Shown here: piece by piece, positions 40,287 to 52,102 of the stretch | Layout: the number at the start of each line of letters is the position of its first letter | Numbering within the stretch: the first letter of the stretch is position 1 | DNA from: Ottowia sp. | GTDB lineage: Bacteria; Pseudomonadota; Gammaproteobacteria; Burkholderiales; Burkholderiaceae_C | Length of the DNA stretch: 64,000 nucleotides | Direction of reading: 5' to 3' | NCBI GenBank assembly: GCA_023228705.1 | Contig: JALOAS010000003.1 | Span: 1 to 64,000 of the forward strand | Translations under genes and position numbers: made by a program | The notes under the pieces: generated by a model | What the model was told of the DNA's origin: nothing | The model's database searches: none | The model's input: only the letters and a program-made list of their open reading frames with translations

Positions 40287-42605
40287 TTGAAAAATGAGCA
40301 CTCGACCATCAAGCCATCGCAGGCCGAGCAGGTCGATTTTCTTCTCCTTGGCGGTGGCATTTCATCCGTTACCGCCGCTCAAACCCTGCGCGACGAGGGG
40401 GCACAGGGATCGATCGTCATGCTGAGCGCCGAAACCGTATATCCTTACGAGCGGCCGCCCCTGACCAAGGGGTTCATGACCGGCGATATTTCACCAAAGC
40501 AGTTCCTGCTTGTCGACCCCGAACGCTATCAGGAAGACAATATCGATATTCGCTTGGGGTGCAGCGCGCACTCAGTCGAACCCGCCAAGCATTTCGTGGT
40601 CGACCAGGCAGGGCGAACCTATCATTATGAAAAACTGTTAATTGCAACAGGCGCGCGTCCGCGCCGACTGGCGGTGCCTGGCGTTGATCTGGATGGAGTC
40701 TTCTCGTTTCGCTCGCTTGTCGATGCCACGGCGCTGCGCAGCTGGACCTCAAGAAACCGGGGTCCGATAGCGATCATCGGCACAAGCTTCATTGCAATGG
40801 AACTCGCCACGTCCTTTACCCAGATGGGGTTCAAGGTCACCCTGATCGATAGGGCGGATGCGGTCTTTCCCCGCATCCATTCCCGGACGCTCTCCAGTTA
40901 TTTTCTCGATCGTTGCCAAAGTCATGGCATCGACGTCTTCCTTGAACAGTCCGTTCGCAAGATTCATGGCACCCGCAAAGTCACCGGCCTGGAGACTGCA
41001 TCGGGCAAGCGCATGGCTTGCGACACCGTAGTCATGGCCATCGGGACCATCGCGCAGACCGATTTTCTTGAACAAGCGGGGCTGCTCATTGAGGATGGTG
41101 TTTTTGTCGATGAATTCCTGCAGGCGAACGTCCCGGATATTTTTGCATCGGGTGATGTCGCGAGTTATCTGGATGATCGTGGTGAACGCCAACGGGCCAG
41201 GCATTGGGAGAACGCACGCAAACAGGGGCAGATTGCAGCAAAAAACATGCTCGGGCATCAGATTCCTTACAACAGCGTGCTGCATTACTACTGCGATTTC
41301 CTGGACTTCAGCTTTACGTTTCTCGGGACCAGCGACCAGGCCGACAGGCGGATCCAGAGAGGAAGCCTGCAGGACAAGTCCTTTGCAGAATTCTATATCC
41401 GGGCAAACGAAATCATCGGTCTCTTTTCCACGGGCCGGCCGCCCGAGGAAACCCGCGTCATCAAAACACTGATTCGCGACCGCACCAACATTCGCACGGC
41501 AGGCAAGCAGCTTGCCGACCCTGCGGCCGACATACAGGATCTGGCACGAGAGAACATCCTGATCCTGCAAGGCGGCGGGGCCCTGGGAGCTTTCGAGTGC
41601 GGTGTCGTTCGGGCGATGGATGAAGCCGGAATTGCGCCCGATATTGTGGGCGGAGTCTCCATTGGCGCCATCAACGGTGCCATCATCGCTGGCAACCCGG
41701 GCAGTGCTGCCTCCGCAGTCGAATCGTTCTGGAATGAAATTGGCGTCCATGTGCCCCGGTTCGCGCCAGGTCCGGTCAGCAGTACGCTTGCCGTCGGAGC
41801 CACAATGTTGTGGGGCATCCCGGAATTTTTCAGACCGCGCTGGCTTGCACCCGGCGTGCATGGCGAATGGTGGCCGGCTCAATGGACGAGTATCTATGAC
41901 ATCAATCCCCTCGGGGATTTGCTGCGCAAATACATAGATTTCTCCAAGCTCTCCCAAAGCCCGGTGAGACTCATCGTTTCCGCTGTCGACGTAGATAGTG
42001 GCGAACTCGTGTTCTTTGACAGCCACATCGACGAACTGACACCGGATCACATCCTGGCCAGTTGCAGTCTTCCGCCCATGTTTCCGTGGACGACCATTGA
42101 CGGACGCCACTACTGGGATGGCGGCATCATCAGCAATTCGCCCCTTGAGCATGTTCTCAACACGTGCGGGGCCGATAATAAACATGTCTTCATCGTCAAT
42201 CTGTTTCCAGGCGAGCGGCCGTTGCCGATCAATCTCGCGGAGGTGTTCTCCCGACGCGATGAAATCAATTATGGCGAGCGTATCCGCAATGATGGACATG
42301 TTCGCGAGCTGGTCCATGAGTTCAGGGCCCTTGTTGACGAAATCATGACCGCGGTCGATCCTGACGTTGCCGCCCGTCTGCAACAAAGGCCCCGCTATGT
42401 GCACTTGATGGGTCGGGGCGCGACGACTTCGATTACCCACATTGTTCGCGATGGCTCGGCCAGGGAGCCTCTGGCAGCGCACTATGACTTCTCTATACCG
42501 GCAATCAATCGCCATAGAAAAGAAGGCTATCTGATAGCCCAAAGGCTGCTGGCAGCATCGGCGCAAACGCAGGCCCCGGCGTCCAGCGGTCGGCGTGGTA
42601 AATAG
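40287..42605 (+). CDS. Fusion of AIF-like FAD/NAD(P)H reductase and patatin-like phospholipase (DUF3734 type)
   Basis: This 772-residue protein joins two enzymes. Residues about 15-405 form a pyridine-nucleotide-disulfide-type reductase: FLLLGGGISSVTAAQ binds FAD, YERPPLTKGFMTGD is typical of ferredoxin/rubredoxin reductases and AIF3-like proteins, AIIGTSFIAMELATS (about 163-177) binds NAD(P)H, and DIFASGDVASY closes the FAD site. Residues about 422-772 are a patatin: GGGALGAFE oxyanion loop from 429, nucleophile Ser458 in GVSIG, and Asp611 in DGGIISNSP. A DUF3734-like tail follows (THIVRD, HYDFS, EGYLIAQRL). Both active sites look complete. The start is TTG with AGAGAGAA upstream. GC content is clearly lower than in its neighbours and it lies among repeats, so it was probably acquired. 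No electron-transfer partner is encoded nearby. Confidence 0.88.
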   Translation: MKNEHSTIKPSQAEQVDFLLLGGGISSVTAAQTLRDEGAQGSIVMLSAETVYPYERPPLTKGFMTGDISPKQFLLVDPERYQEDNIDIRLGCSAHSVEPAKHFVVDQAGRTYHYEKLLIATGARPRRLAVPGVDLDGVFSFRSLVDATALRSWTSRNRGPIAIIGTSFIAMELATSFTQMGFKVTLIDRADAVFPRIHSRTLSSYFLDRCQSHGIDVFLEQSVRKIHGTRKVTGLETASGKRMACDTVVMAIGTIAQTDFLEQAGLLIEDGVFVDEFLQANVPDIFASGDVASYLDDRGERQRARHWENARKQGQIAAKNMLGHQIPYNSVLHYYCDFLDFSFTFLGTSDQADRRIQRGSLQDKSFAEFYIRANEIIGLFSTGRPPEETRVIKTLIRDRTNIRTAGKQLADPAADIQDLARENILILQGGGALGAFECGVVRAMDEAGIAPDIVGGVSIGAINGAIIAGNPGSAASAVESFWNEIGVHVPRFAPGPVSSTLAVGATMLWGIPEFFRPRWLAPGVHGEWWPAQWTSIYDINPLGDLLRKYIDFSKLSQSPVRLIVSAVDVDSGELVFFDSHIDELTPDHILASCSLPPMFPWTTIDGRHYWDGGIISNSPLEHVLNTCGADNKHVFIVNLFPGERPLPINLAEVFSRRDEINYGERIRNDGHVRELVHEFRALVDEIMTAVDPDVAARLQQRPRYVHLMGRGATTSITHIVRDGSAREPLAAHYDFSIPAINRHRKEGYLIAQRLLAASAQTQAPASSGRRGK

Positions 42606-42638
42606 GTGGCGCTGCAATATTCACCCAACAACCATCAT

Positions 42639-42872
42639 CCTAGATTCAGCAGTCGAACGCTGCTTGGTGGACATATCTTGTTGTGATCAAAGGAAAAGCC
42701 AAGCTTGCACGAGCACACCATTTTGGTGACCACGCTATGCGCTCGATCGCACAGCGCTGGACGCGCCATGCTGCGTTGCTCCGCCTTGCAGACAGTAGTC
42801 TGCGGCGTTGTCGCGCCTTGCCTGACACGCCCATCGCGGCACGCTCGAACGCATCCAACTACTGAATCTAGG
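42639..42872. mobile_element. MITE-like element R3, copy 1
   Basis: A 234-base element bounded by CCTAGATTCAG (42639-42649) and its exact complement CTGAATCTAGG (42862-42872). With flanking bases (ATCAT/ATTAT) the inverted similarity extends to 16 bases. It has no coding capacity beyond short open frames. A second copy of identical length in the same orientation lies at 44592. The remaining 86 bases to the amidase gene hold nothing recognisable. Confidence 0.85.
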
Positions 42873-42958
42873 ATTATCGCAGTAGCAGACAGGCGAGAGA
42901 CTGGATTTGCCCCGATTTCACGGACCTTTTGACGCTGTTCTTGCAAGTCCGTCGTTCT

Positions 42959-44354
<1,396 letters not shown>

Positions 44355-44362
<8 letters not shown>

Positions 44363-44546
44363 GGCCCTGCTCCTTCAGCACGTGGATCAGGCCAATGTCG
44401 CTGTCCGGAGCGGGTGCGCCGTCCAGCGCAGCGCGCATGGCTTCGATCGCGGCCGCCTGCGCCTCGAGCATGGCCAGATGCTCGTCGGATACTTGTACGC
44501 CGCGTCCGCTCAACAGTTGGCGGATTGTTTCCTTGTCCATTGGCAT
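44355..44546 (-). CDS. Small GatC/AtzG-like partner of the amidase
   Basis: This 63-residue helical protein (MPMDKETIRQLLSGRGVQVS then LAMLEAQAAAIEAMRAAL) is encoded immediately before the amidase with an eight-base overlap. Size, position and helical character resemble the small stabilising subunits (GatC, AtzG, DUF4089) that wrap around amidase-signature enzymes. I infer that role from context; sequence resemblance is weak at this length. Confidence 0.6.
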
Positions 44547-44591
44547 GTCTCCATCGTTCAGGGTGGGGTGATTTGATCCAGTCTACTTGAA

Positions 44592-44825
44592 CCTAAATTC
44601 AGCAGTTGAACGCTGCTTGGTGTGCATATCTTGTTGTGATCAAAGGGAAAGCCAAGCTTGCAGGAGCATACCATTTTGGTGAGCACGCTATGCACTCGAT
44701 CGCACAGCGCTGGACGCGCCATGCTGCGTTGCTCCGCCTTGCAGACAGTAGTCTGCCGCGTTGTCGCGTCTTGCCTGGCACGCCCATCGCAGCACGCTCG
44801 AACGCATCCAACTACCGAATCCAGG
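44592..44825. mobile_element. MITE-like element R3, copy 2
   Basis: This second 234-base copy, in the same orientation as 42639-42872, has about 15 differences by eye (near 94% identity). Its right end has drifted (CGAATCCAGG). It interrupts a thioesterase gene at 44825/44826 on the minus strand. Confidence 0.85.
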
Positions 44826-44947
44826 TTGAACCAGGTTTCAACCAGGTCGTTGAACAAGACCCGATACTGCGGGAAGAATATGGTCCCGGATGGGTCGCAG
44901 GGCGAGAAGCGGATGTTGACGACGCGCTCAAATGCTGCAGTTTGCAT
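44826..44947 (-). pseudogene. N-terminal fragment of a 4HBT-type acyl-CoA thioesterase, cut by MITE R3
   Basis: The frame from the ATG at 44947 begins MQTAAFERVVNIRFSPCDPS, continues through PSGTIFFPQYRVLFNDLVETWF, and then runs straight into element R3 copy 2. This is the start of hot-dog-fold 4-hydroxybenzoyl-CoA-type thioesterases, including the D-x-x-G-x-x-(F/Y) active-site segment (CDPSGTIFFPQY). A full gene would be about 140 residues; only about 40 remain. No C-terminal part is found on the far side of the element. It sits 34 bases behind livF of operon 2 and was probably the next operon gene. Confidence 0.8.
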
Positions 44948-44981
44948 GATGCCTGTTTTTGCCTTGCTTGAAATTCCTGCA

Positions 44982-45688
44982 TCAGACGCCGACGTAGCGC
45001 TCCCACAGCGCGGGGTTCTCCGCGAGCTGGCTTGAGCTGCCTTGCCACACGACCTGGCCGCGCTCAATGAGCGTGTGGTGGTCGGCCAGCTGCACCAGGC
45101 GCTGCACGTATTTGTCTATGACCAGGATGGTTTGCCCCTGTGCGCGAAGTCCGGCGAGGCAGCGCCAGATCTCCTTGCGGATCAGCGGCGCCAGCCCCTC
45201 GGTGGCTTCGTCCAGGATGAGCAGGTGCGGGTTGGTCATGAGCGCGCGGCCAATGGCCAGCATCTGCTGCTCGCCGCCGGAGAGCTGGTTGCCCATGTTG
45301 GTGGCGCGCTCGGCCAGTCGTGGAAACAGTGCGTACACGCGCTCCAGCGTCCACGGCGCGTTGCTGGCGTTGCGGTTGGAGGCAAACGCGACCAGGTTCT
45401 CGCGCACCGACAGGTTGGGAAAGATCTGCCGGCCCTCCGGCACCAGCGCGATGCCCATGCGTGCGATCACGTCTGGCGCCTGTTTCTGGATTTCTTGGCC
45501 GCGAAAGTGGATGGTGCCGGCGCGCGCCGGCGTCAGACCCAGGATGGCGCGCACGGTGGTGGTCTTGCCCATGCCGTTGCGCCCGAGCAGGGTGGCCACG
45601 TCGCCCGCCTTGATGTCCATGCCGATGCCAAACAGGACCTGGCTGCTGCCGTAAGCCGCTTCCAGTCCGCGAATTTCCAGCAGGGCGC

Positions 45689-45692
<4 letters not shown>
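44982..45692 (-). CDS. livF: Branched-chain amino acid ABC transporter ATP-binding protein LivF (operon 2)
   Basis: This 236-residue ATPase has Walker A GRNGMGKTTTVRAI, VPEGRQIFPNLSVRENL (LivF-type), signature LSGGEQQMLAIGRAL and Walker B LLILDEATEGLAPL. The usual LivF Pro after DE is Ala here (DEAT), a variant also seen in other LivF proteins. Its ATG overlaps the livG stop by four bases. It is the last intact transporter gene of the second Liv operon. Confidence 0.93.
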
Positions 45693-46452
<760 letters not shown>

Positions 46453-46456
<4 letters not shown>

Positions 46457-47445
46457 GGTCGCTCCTTCCTGCGCAGCAGGCTGAGCAAGCCGTTTGGAGC
46501 CAGGAGCACGACTGCCAGCAGGATGGCGCCAAGCCAGAAATGCCAGTACATGGTCCGGCCGGATGAAATTTCTTCGATCAGCAGGTACGCTACCGCACCC
46601 GCGAACCCACCGTACACATGGCCGACGCCGCCCAGGATGACCATGACCAGCATGACGCCCGATTCGGTCCAGTTGAGCAGGGCGGGACTGACGAAGCTGC
46701 TTTGGTTGGCGAGCAGGGCACCAGCGAGTCCGGCGACGGCGCCGGCCAGCGTGAACGCGAGCAGCTTGTAGTGGTAGACGCGAAACCCCAGGGCCATCAT
46801 CCGTGTTTCGTTTTCACGGATGGCTTGCAGGACGTGTCCGAAGCGGGAGTTGAGCACGCGGGTGAACGCGATGAACAGCAGCGTGCAGATGACAAGCACC
46901 ACGTAATAAAACTGGGTGTCGCGGGCCAGGTCCAGCCCCAGCCCGAGGCGCGAGCGCGACGCCAGCGGCAGCCCGTCCTCGCCGCCGTACTGTTGCAGCG
47001 ACACCATGAGGTAGAACAGCATTTGCGCAAACGCCAGCGTGATCATGATGAAGTAGACGCCACGCGTGCGCAGGCTGACCAGTCCGATCATGAGCGCAAA
47101 CAGGCCCGCCACCACAAACGCCGCCGGCCAGGCGATCCAGCCGGAAACCAGGCCGTTCATCATCAGGATGCCCACTGTGTAGCCGCCCACGCCGACAAAT
47201 GCGGCATGTCCGAAGCTGACCATGCCGCCAAAGCCCAGGATGAAGTTGAGGCTGGTCGCGGCCAGCGCCAGGATCAGCATGCGGCTGGCGACGCTGGTGT
47301 AGAAATCGGCGTCCAGCGCGTGGGTGATCCACGGCAGGGTAACGAGCAGCGCCAGCAGCGGCAGTGCCACGAAAGGCTGCAGCGAATGTTCCAGCAGGCT
47401 GCGTGGGTGCCGGTACGCGGGCTGGGCGTTTCCGGTTTCAGCCAT
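46453..47445 (-). CDS. livM: Branched-chain amino acid ABC transporter permease LivM (operon 2)
   Basis: This 330-residue permease contains AATSLNFILGFGGMVSFGHAAFVGVGGYTVG, GLVSLRTRGVYFIMITLAFAQMLFY and the VLQAIRENETRMMALGF coupling loop. The start at 47445 (MAETGNAQ) overlaps livH by eight bases. The frame is open further upstream but only as shadow of livH. Confidence 0.93.
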
Positions 47446-48358
47446 GGGCGGGGAACAGCCCCTGGGGCTTGAAGAAGAGCACCGCGGCCATGAGCACGTA
47501 AATGAGGATGGACGCGACCGACGGGCCCACGGTGGATGCGGCTGCCGGGCCCATGAGCGCGCCAAAGAGCCAGGGCACCACGGTGCGCCCGCCGGTATCC
47601 ACCAGCCCCACCAGCAGCGCGCCAACCAGCGCGCCGCGGACCGATCCTATGCCGCCGATGACGATGACGACAAAGGCCAGGATGAGGATGCTCTCGCCCA
47701 TGCCCACCTGCACGGCCAGCAGTGGACCCAGCAGGCCGCCGGCCAGCGCGCACAGCGCGGCGCCAAAGGCAAACAGCCCGGTGAACAGCCAGCGCACGTT
47801 GGCGCCCATGGCGCGCGCCATTTCGCGGTTGGAAGCGCCGGCGCGCACCTGCATGCCAATGCGCGTGCGCGTGATGAGCAGGTACAGCATCACGGCCACA
47901 AGCAGCCCGGCGGCAATGATGAACAGGCGGTAGGCCGGGTAGGAAAGCCCGGGCAGCAACTCGACGGGACCCGCCAGGCCACCCGGCGCGGGCGTGTTGA
48001 TGGGCTGCGAGCCCCAGATCATGCGCACGCCGTCGTTGGCCATGAGCAGCAGCGCAAAAGTGGCAAGCACCTGCGTCAGGTGATCGCGCTGGTAGAGGCG
48101 CCGGATGAGCGTCATCTCGAGCACGATGCCGACGACGATGGTGGCGGCAATGCCGCCGGCCAGGCCCAGCCAGAACGAGCCGCTGGCATTGGCCAGCGTG
48201 GCGACCAGGTAGGCGCCCACCATGTAAAGCGAGCCGTGCGCCAGGTTGATGAGGTTCATGATGCCGAACACCAGCGTCAGGCCGGCAGCCAGCAGGAACA
48301 GCATCAACCCGAATTGCAGGCTGTTGAGGAGCTGCTCAAGAAGCAGGACAGCATCCAT
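47438..48358 (-). CDS. livH: Branched-chain amino acid ABC transporter permease LivH (operon 2)
   Basis: This 306-residue permease begins MDAVLLLEQLLNSLQFGLMLFLLAAGLTLVFGIMNLINLAHGSLYM, the LivH hallmark. It continues through ASNREMARAMGANVRWLFTGLFAFG and VVIVIGGIGSVRGALVGALLVG. It follows the binding-protein gene by 28 bases. Confidence 0.93.
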   Translation of the reverse strand: MDAVLLLEQLLNSLQFGLMLFLLAAGLTLVFGIMNLINLAHGSLYMVGAYLVATLANASGSFWLGLAGGIAATIVVGIVLEMTLIRRLYQRDHLTQVLATFALLLMANDGVRMIWGSQPINTPAPGGLAGPVELLPGLSYPAYRLFIIAAGLLVAVMLYLLITRTRIGMQVRAGASNREMARAMGANVRWLFTGLFAFGAALCALAGGLLGPLLAVQVGMGESILILAFVVIVIGGIGSVRGALVGALLVGLVDTGGRTVVPWLFGALMGPAAASTVGPSVASILIYVLMAAVLFFKPQGLFPAHG

Positions 48359-48386
48359 GGCGGCACGCGGTGTCGGCAGCGGCGCT

Positions 48387-49568
48387 TCAGGAAGGCATCT
48401 TGCACTGCTCGACGTAGGCGTCGCGGTGGTTTTCAAACACCTTGCCAACCAGCCGGTTGGTGACGCGGCCCTGGTCGTCCTTGATCACCTCGCGGACGTG
48501 GAAGTCCTGGATGGGATAGTGGTTGACATCGAACTTGAAGTTCCCCTGCAGGGCTTCAAACGGCGCTGATTCCAGTGCCGTACGCACCGCGTCCTTGTCG
48601 GCCAGGTCACCACCCACCTTGCGCACGGCGCCGTCTATGAGCAGCGCGGCGTCGTAGCCCTGGGACGCGTACATGGTGGGCAACCGGCCGTATTCCTTCT
48701 CGAAGTCGGCAACGAAGCGCCTGTTCAGATCGCTGTCCATGTCATGGGCCCACTGGGACGTGTTCTGGATGCCCACCATGGACTCGCCCACCGCGGCAAT
48801 CACGTCTTCGTCGGCGGAGAAGCCGGGCGCGAACAGCTTCATGTCGTCACCCAGGCCCGCGCCGGAAAACTGCTTGATGAAATTGACGCCCAGGCCGCCG
48901 GGCAGGAAGATGTACACCGCGTCGGCGCCGGATGCGCGCAGCTTGGACAGCTCGGCGCCATAGTCCAGCTGCTTGAGCTGGGTGTATTCCTCCATCACGA
49001 TGTCGCCCTTGTAGAAGCGCTTGAAACCGTTCAGGTGGTCGCGGCCAGCGGGATAGTTGGGGGCGACCAGGGCCAGCTTCTTGTAACCCTGGTCCGTGAC
49101 CAGCTGGCCTGCCGCTTCATCCAGCTGGTCATTCTGGTAGGACGCGCTGAAGAAATACGGATTGCACTGCTCGCCGGCGTACTGCGAGGGGCCCGAGTTC
49201 GCGCTGATGTAAAACGTCTCGGAGTTGAAAACCGGCTGGCCCACGGCGAGCATGATGTTGGAGAACACGATGCCGGTCATGAAATCGACCTTGTCGCGCT
49301 TGAGCATGCGGTCGGCAGCCTGCTTGGCTGCGTCCGGGTTCAGCTGGTCGTCGACGACGATTACTTTGGCATCGACGTCGCCGAGCTTGCCGTCCAGGTG
49401 CTTGACCGCCAGTTCAAACCCGTCGCGGATGTCGATGCCCAGCGCCGCGCCGGGGCCGGACAATGTGGTCAGCATGCCAATCTTCAATTGATCGGCAGCC
49501 AGCGTGGTGGTGGCCGCGCAGGCCAAGGCTGCAGCGGCCGCAACAAAGCGCATGTTCTTGAATTTCAT
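48387..49568 (-). CDS. Periplasmic amino acid/amide-binding protein of Liv operon 2
   Basis: The 393-residue product carries a signal peptide (MKFKNMRFVAAAAALACAATTTLA, cleavage before ADQLKIG) and then LKIGMLTTLSGPGAALGIDIRDGFELAVKHLDGKLG, the first lobe of Peripla_BP_6 proteins. The ATG at 49568 has AAGGA upstream. It is the first gene of operon 2. It differs throughout from the operon 1 binding protein, so the two systems probably take up different ligands. The linked thioesterase fragment and amidase suggest an amide or aromatic-acid-type compound, which is inference. Confidence 0.9.
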   Translation of the reverse strand: MKFKNMRFVAAAAALACAATTTLAADQLKIGMLTTLSGPGAALGIDIRDGFELAVKHLDGKLGDVDAKVIVVDDQLNPDAAKQAADRMLKRDKVDFMTGIVFSNIMLAVGQPVFNSETFYISANSGPSQYAGEQCNPYFFSASYQNDQLDEAAGQLVTDQGYKKLALVAPNYPAGRDHLNGFKRFYKGDIVMEEYTQLKQLDYGAELSKLRASGADAVYIFLPGGLGVNFIKQFSGAGLGDDMKLFAPGFSADEDVIAAVGESMVGIQNTSQWAHDMDSDLNRRFVADFEKEYGRLPTMYASQGYDAALLIDGAVRKVGGDLADKDAVRTALESAPFEALQGNFKFDVNHYPIQDFHVREVIKDDQGRVTNRLVGKVFENHRDAYVEQCKMPS

Positions 49569-50154
49569 CTGGAGTTTCCTTGGTGTGTGAGAAATGGATG
49601 CAGGGACTGGCAAGCCTGTTTTTCCGTTGCAGCGGGTTCATGGCAAACGGGTCATTATCCCGGAGCACCGGTCCCGCCCATACGTGGCGGTTGCGGCGAT
49701 GGGCTGTCCCGGGACCAGCTGCTGGCAACACGGGATTGAACCACGATCAGCCGCAGCGGGGCAAAGGCAGCGCATGGCTCCGTTGCAAACGGCCGGGATG
49801 TGGAGCATGAACAGCCGGGACCACAAGGTCATCACGGACCGAGAACAGGGCCCGCGCGCTCGATTTGCGGGCGATGATGCCAGAGCTGGCATGGCGCAGG
49901 CCAACGTTGCCATGCTTTCGCGGGCTGCTGTTTCTGATGTCGTGCCCGGTCAGTCCGGGATGGCGGCCGCGACTTCGATCTCGATATGGACGCACTGCCA
50001 GCGTGCCTCCGCTGACCGACGCGCAAGCGCGGCGCGCCGTCGGCATGCGTGCCTCCCGACCGTCGCAGCGAGCCTGTCAACCGCAGGGTGCAGATGCGAT
50101 ACGATGATGTGATTGTTGTCGCCGTTGTCGCTGTGCAACCCCGCAACCGTCCTG
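49569..50154. other. Divergent intergenic region between Liv operon 2 and the hydroxyproline epimerase gene
   Basis: 586 bases hold the promoters of both directions, but no hexamer pair is convincing. An inverted repeat around 50014-50043 (CCGACG / CGTCGG) could be a regulator site. No gene or RNA is recognised. Confidence 0.4.
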
Positions 50155-51111
50155 ATGAAATCGCTGCGCGTCATAGATTCCCATACCGGCGGCGAGCCGA
50201 CGCGGCTGGTCGTTGCCGGCGGACCCGACCTGGGCAGCGCGCCGCTGGCGGAGCGGCGCCGGCTGTTTGGCGCGCGGTACGATTACTTGCGCACCGGCAT
50301 CGTTTGCGAGCCGCGCGGCTCGGACGTGCTGGTGGGCGCACTGCTTTGCGAGCCGACCGACGCCCGTTGCAGCGCCGGGGTCATCTTCTTCAACAATGCG
50401 GGCTACCTGGGCATGTGCGGGCACGGCACGATTGGGCTCATGGTGTCGCTGGCGCACATGGGGCGCATCCGCCCCGGCTGGCATGGCATCGAGACGCCGG
50501 TGGGCGTGGTCAGGGCTTGCCTGCATGCCGATGGCAGCGTGACGGTGCGCAACGTGCCGGCGTACCGCTACCGGCAGGCCGTCAGCGTCAACGTGCCGGG
50601 GCACGGGGCGGTGACGGGCGACGTGGCCTGGGGCGGGAACTGGTTTTTCCTGGTTTCCGATCACGGCCAGCGGCTTGAGTTTGAACGCGCTGAAGCGCTG
50701 GCGCAGTTTGCCTGGCAGGTCCGCCAGGCGTTGGCCGAGGCCGGAGTGACTGGCGCAGGCGGCGCCGAGGTCGATCACGTCGAGCTGTTTGCGGACCTGC
50801 CGCCGGGCGCTGCGGCGGACAGCCGCAACTTCGTGCTCTGCCCGGGACGGGCGTACGACCGTTCGCCCTGCGGCACGGGGACCAGCGCCAAGCTGGCCTG
50901 CCTGGCTGCCGAGGGGCGGCTGGCGCCGGGACAGGCCTGGCGCCAAGAGGGCATCGTCGGCAGCGTCTTCGAGGGCAGCTATGAAACGCATGCCGGCCTG
51001 CCGCCGGGGCATATCGTGCCCAGCATACGGGGCCGCGCGCACATCAGTGCCGAAGCAACGCTGCTCTTTGACGCGGACGATCCGTTTGCCTGGGGCGTGG
51101 TTCCTGCATGA
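50155..51111 (+). CDS. 4-hydroxyproline 2-epimerase / proline racemase family
   Basis: The enzyme inverts the alpha carbon of trans-4-hydroxyproline (or proline) with two cysteines acting as acid and base. The 318-residue product starts [19 protein letters not shown]. Cys88 lies in [10 protein letters not shown] and Cys239 in [12 protein letters not shown]; both being present excludes the trans-3-hydroxyproline dehydratase branch, where the first is Thr. The sequence GNWFFLV and the HTGGEPTR start favour the hydroxyproline epimerase subgroup. PutA and a DMT transporter are close downstream on the same strand, fitting proline/hydroxyproline breakdown. The ATG at 50155 gives the family N-terminus. 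Confidence 0.9.
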   Translation: MKSLRVIDSHTGGEPTRLVVAGGPDLGSAPLAERRRLFGARYDYLRTGIVCEPRGSDVLVGALLCEPTDARCSAGVIFFNNAGYLGMCGHGTIGLMVSLAHMGRIRPGWHGIETPVGVVRACLHADGSVTVRNVPAYRYRQAVSVNVPGHGAVTGDVAWGGNWFFLVSDHGQRLEFERAEALAQFAWQVRQALAEAGVTGAGGAEVDHVELFADLPPGAAADSRNFVLCPGRAYDRSPCGTGTSAKLACLAAEGRLAPGQAWRQEGIVGSVFEGSYETHAGLPPGHIVPSIRGRAHISAEATLLFDADDPFAWGVVPA

Positions 51112-51160
51112 ATGATCCAGCGCCAGATTGCCCGCGCCGCCGGGAAGCCGGGACCCCGTC

Positions 51161-52096
51161 ATGGCTGCGCGGCCCGGACTGAGCCCCGCGCTCCGCGGCG
51201 TTGCCCTGGTGCTTGCCGGTGCCATGCTGTGGGGAACCACGGGGACCGCGCAGACGTTCGTCGCCGCGAGCCTGTCGCCGTTCTGGGTGGGCACGCTGCG
51301 CGTGGCCATTGCCACGCTGTTCTTTGCGATCTACGTGGCCTTCACAACGGGCTGGTCGCAGGCCGGCGCCGACCTGCTGGCGATGGACGCGCGCGTTGCG
51401 GTGCCCGCGGGCATCGCTATGGCTGGCTACAACCTGTTCTTTTTTGCCGGCGTCAAGACGGTGGGCGTCGCGGTCGGCACGGCGCTGGTCCTGGGCAGCA
51501 GTCCGCTGTGGGCGGGCCTGCTGCAGGCGCTGGTGGGGGTGTGGCCTCAGCGCCAGTGGTGGCTGGGCACGGGCATCGCGATCATGGGCGGCATCCTGCT
51601 GGTGCTGGGGCGCGGCGGTCCGCTGCATGCCGACGCGCTGGGTATCGCCTTTTGCCTGGGAGCCGGTTTTTCCTATGCCGCGTATACCGTGTTGAACAAG
51701 CAACTGGTGGTACGCTGGCATCCGGCAACCGTGACCTTCTACGTCTTCCTTGTCGCTTCGCTCATCGCCGTTCCTGCAGCCTGGCTGCTGGTGGGGCCGC
51801 TGCGCTTGTCGGGCCGGGGCTGGGGCGTTGTCTTGTTCCTGGGCGTGGTCGCAACCGGGGTGGCCTATCTGCTCTACAGCGACGGGCTGCGTTTTGTCAG
51901 TGCGGCCAGCGCCGTGTCGCTGGCGCTGATGGAGTCGGCCACCGCTTTCGTGCTGGCGCTGGTCGTCGTGGGCGAGCGGCCGCTGCTGGCTGCATACGCC
52001 GGCTTTGTCATCCTGCTGGCTGGCCTGGCGCTGGTGGTGCGCGCCGAGACCCGGTTCCAGCCAGGAACTGCCCGGGCACTTGACGTCTTGCCGTAA
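51161..52096 (+). CDS. DMT-superfamily (EamA) transporter
   Basis: This 311-residue inner-membrane protein has ten hydrophobic helices in two EamA repeats. The first repeat starts ALVLAGAMLWGTTGTAQTF; the second starts ADALGIAFCLGAGFSYAAYTVLNKQL and has the conserved ALMESATAFVLALVVVGERP segment near the end. Such proteins usually export amino acids or other metabolites. It begins 50 bases after the epimerase gene and is seven bases from the next gene. Substrate unknown. Confidence 0.88.
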   Translation: MAARPGLSPALRGVALVLAGAMLWGTTGTAQTFVAASLSPFWVGTLRVAIATLFFAIYVAFTTGWSQAGADLLAMDARVAVPAGIAMAGYNLFFFAGVKTVGVAVGTALVLGSSPLWAGLLQALVGVWPQRQWWLGTGIAIMGGILLVLGRGGPLHADALGIAFCLGAGFSYAAYTVLNKQLVVRWHPATVTFYVFLVASLIAVPAAWLLVGPLRLSGRGWGVVLFLGVVATGVAYLLYSDGLRFVSAASAVSLALMESATAFVLALVVVGERPLLAAYAGFVILLAGLALVVRAETRFQPGTARALDVLP

Positions 52097-52102
52097 TCGG
52101 TC

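Noticed and set aside
42683..42865. 60-codon frame inside MITE R3 as a gene
   Set aside because: It lies wholly within the repeat, has no ribosome site, and the inverted ends explain the sequence better.
49725..49750. T-arm-like GGTTCAATCCC on the minus strand
   Set aside because: The flanking five-base arms are not complementary and no other cloverleaf arms are found.
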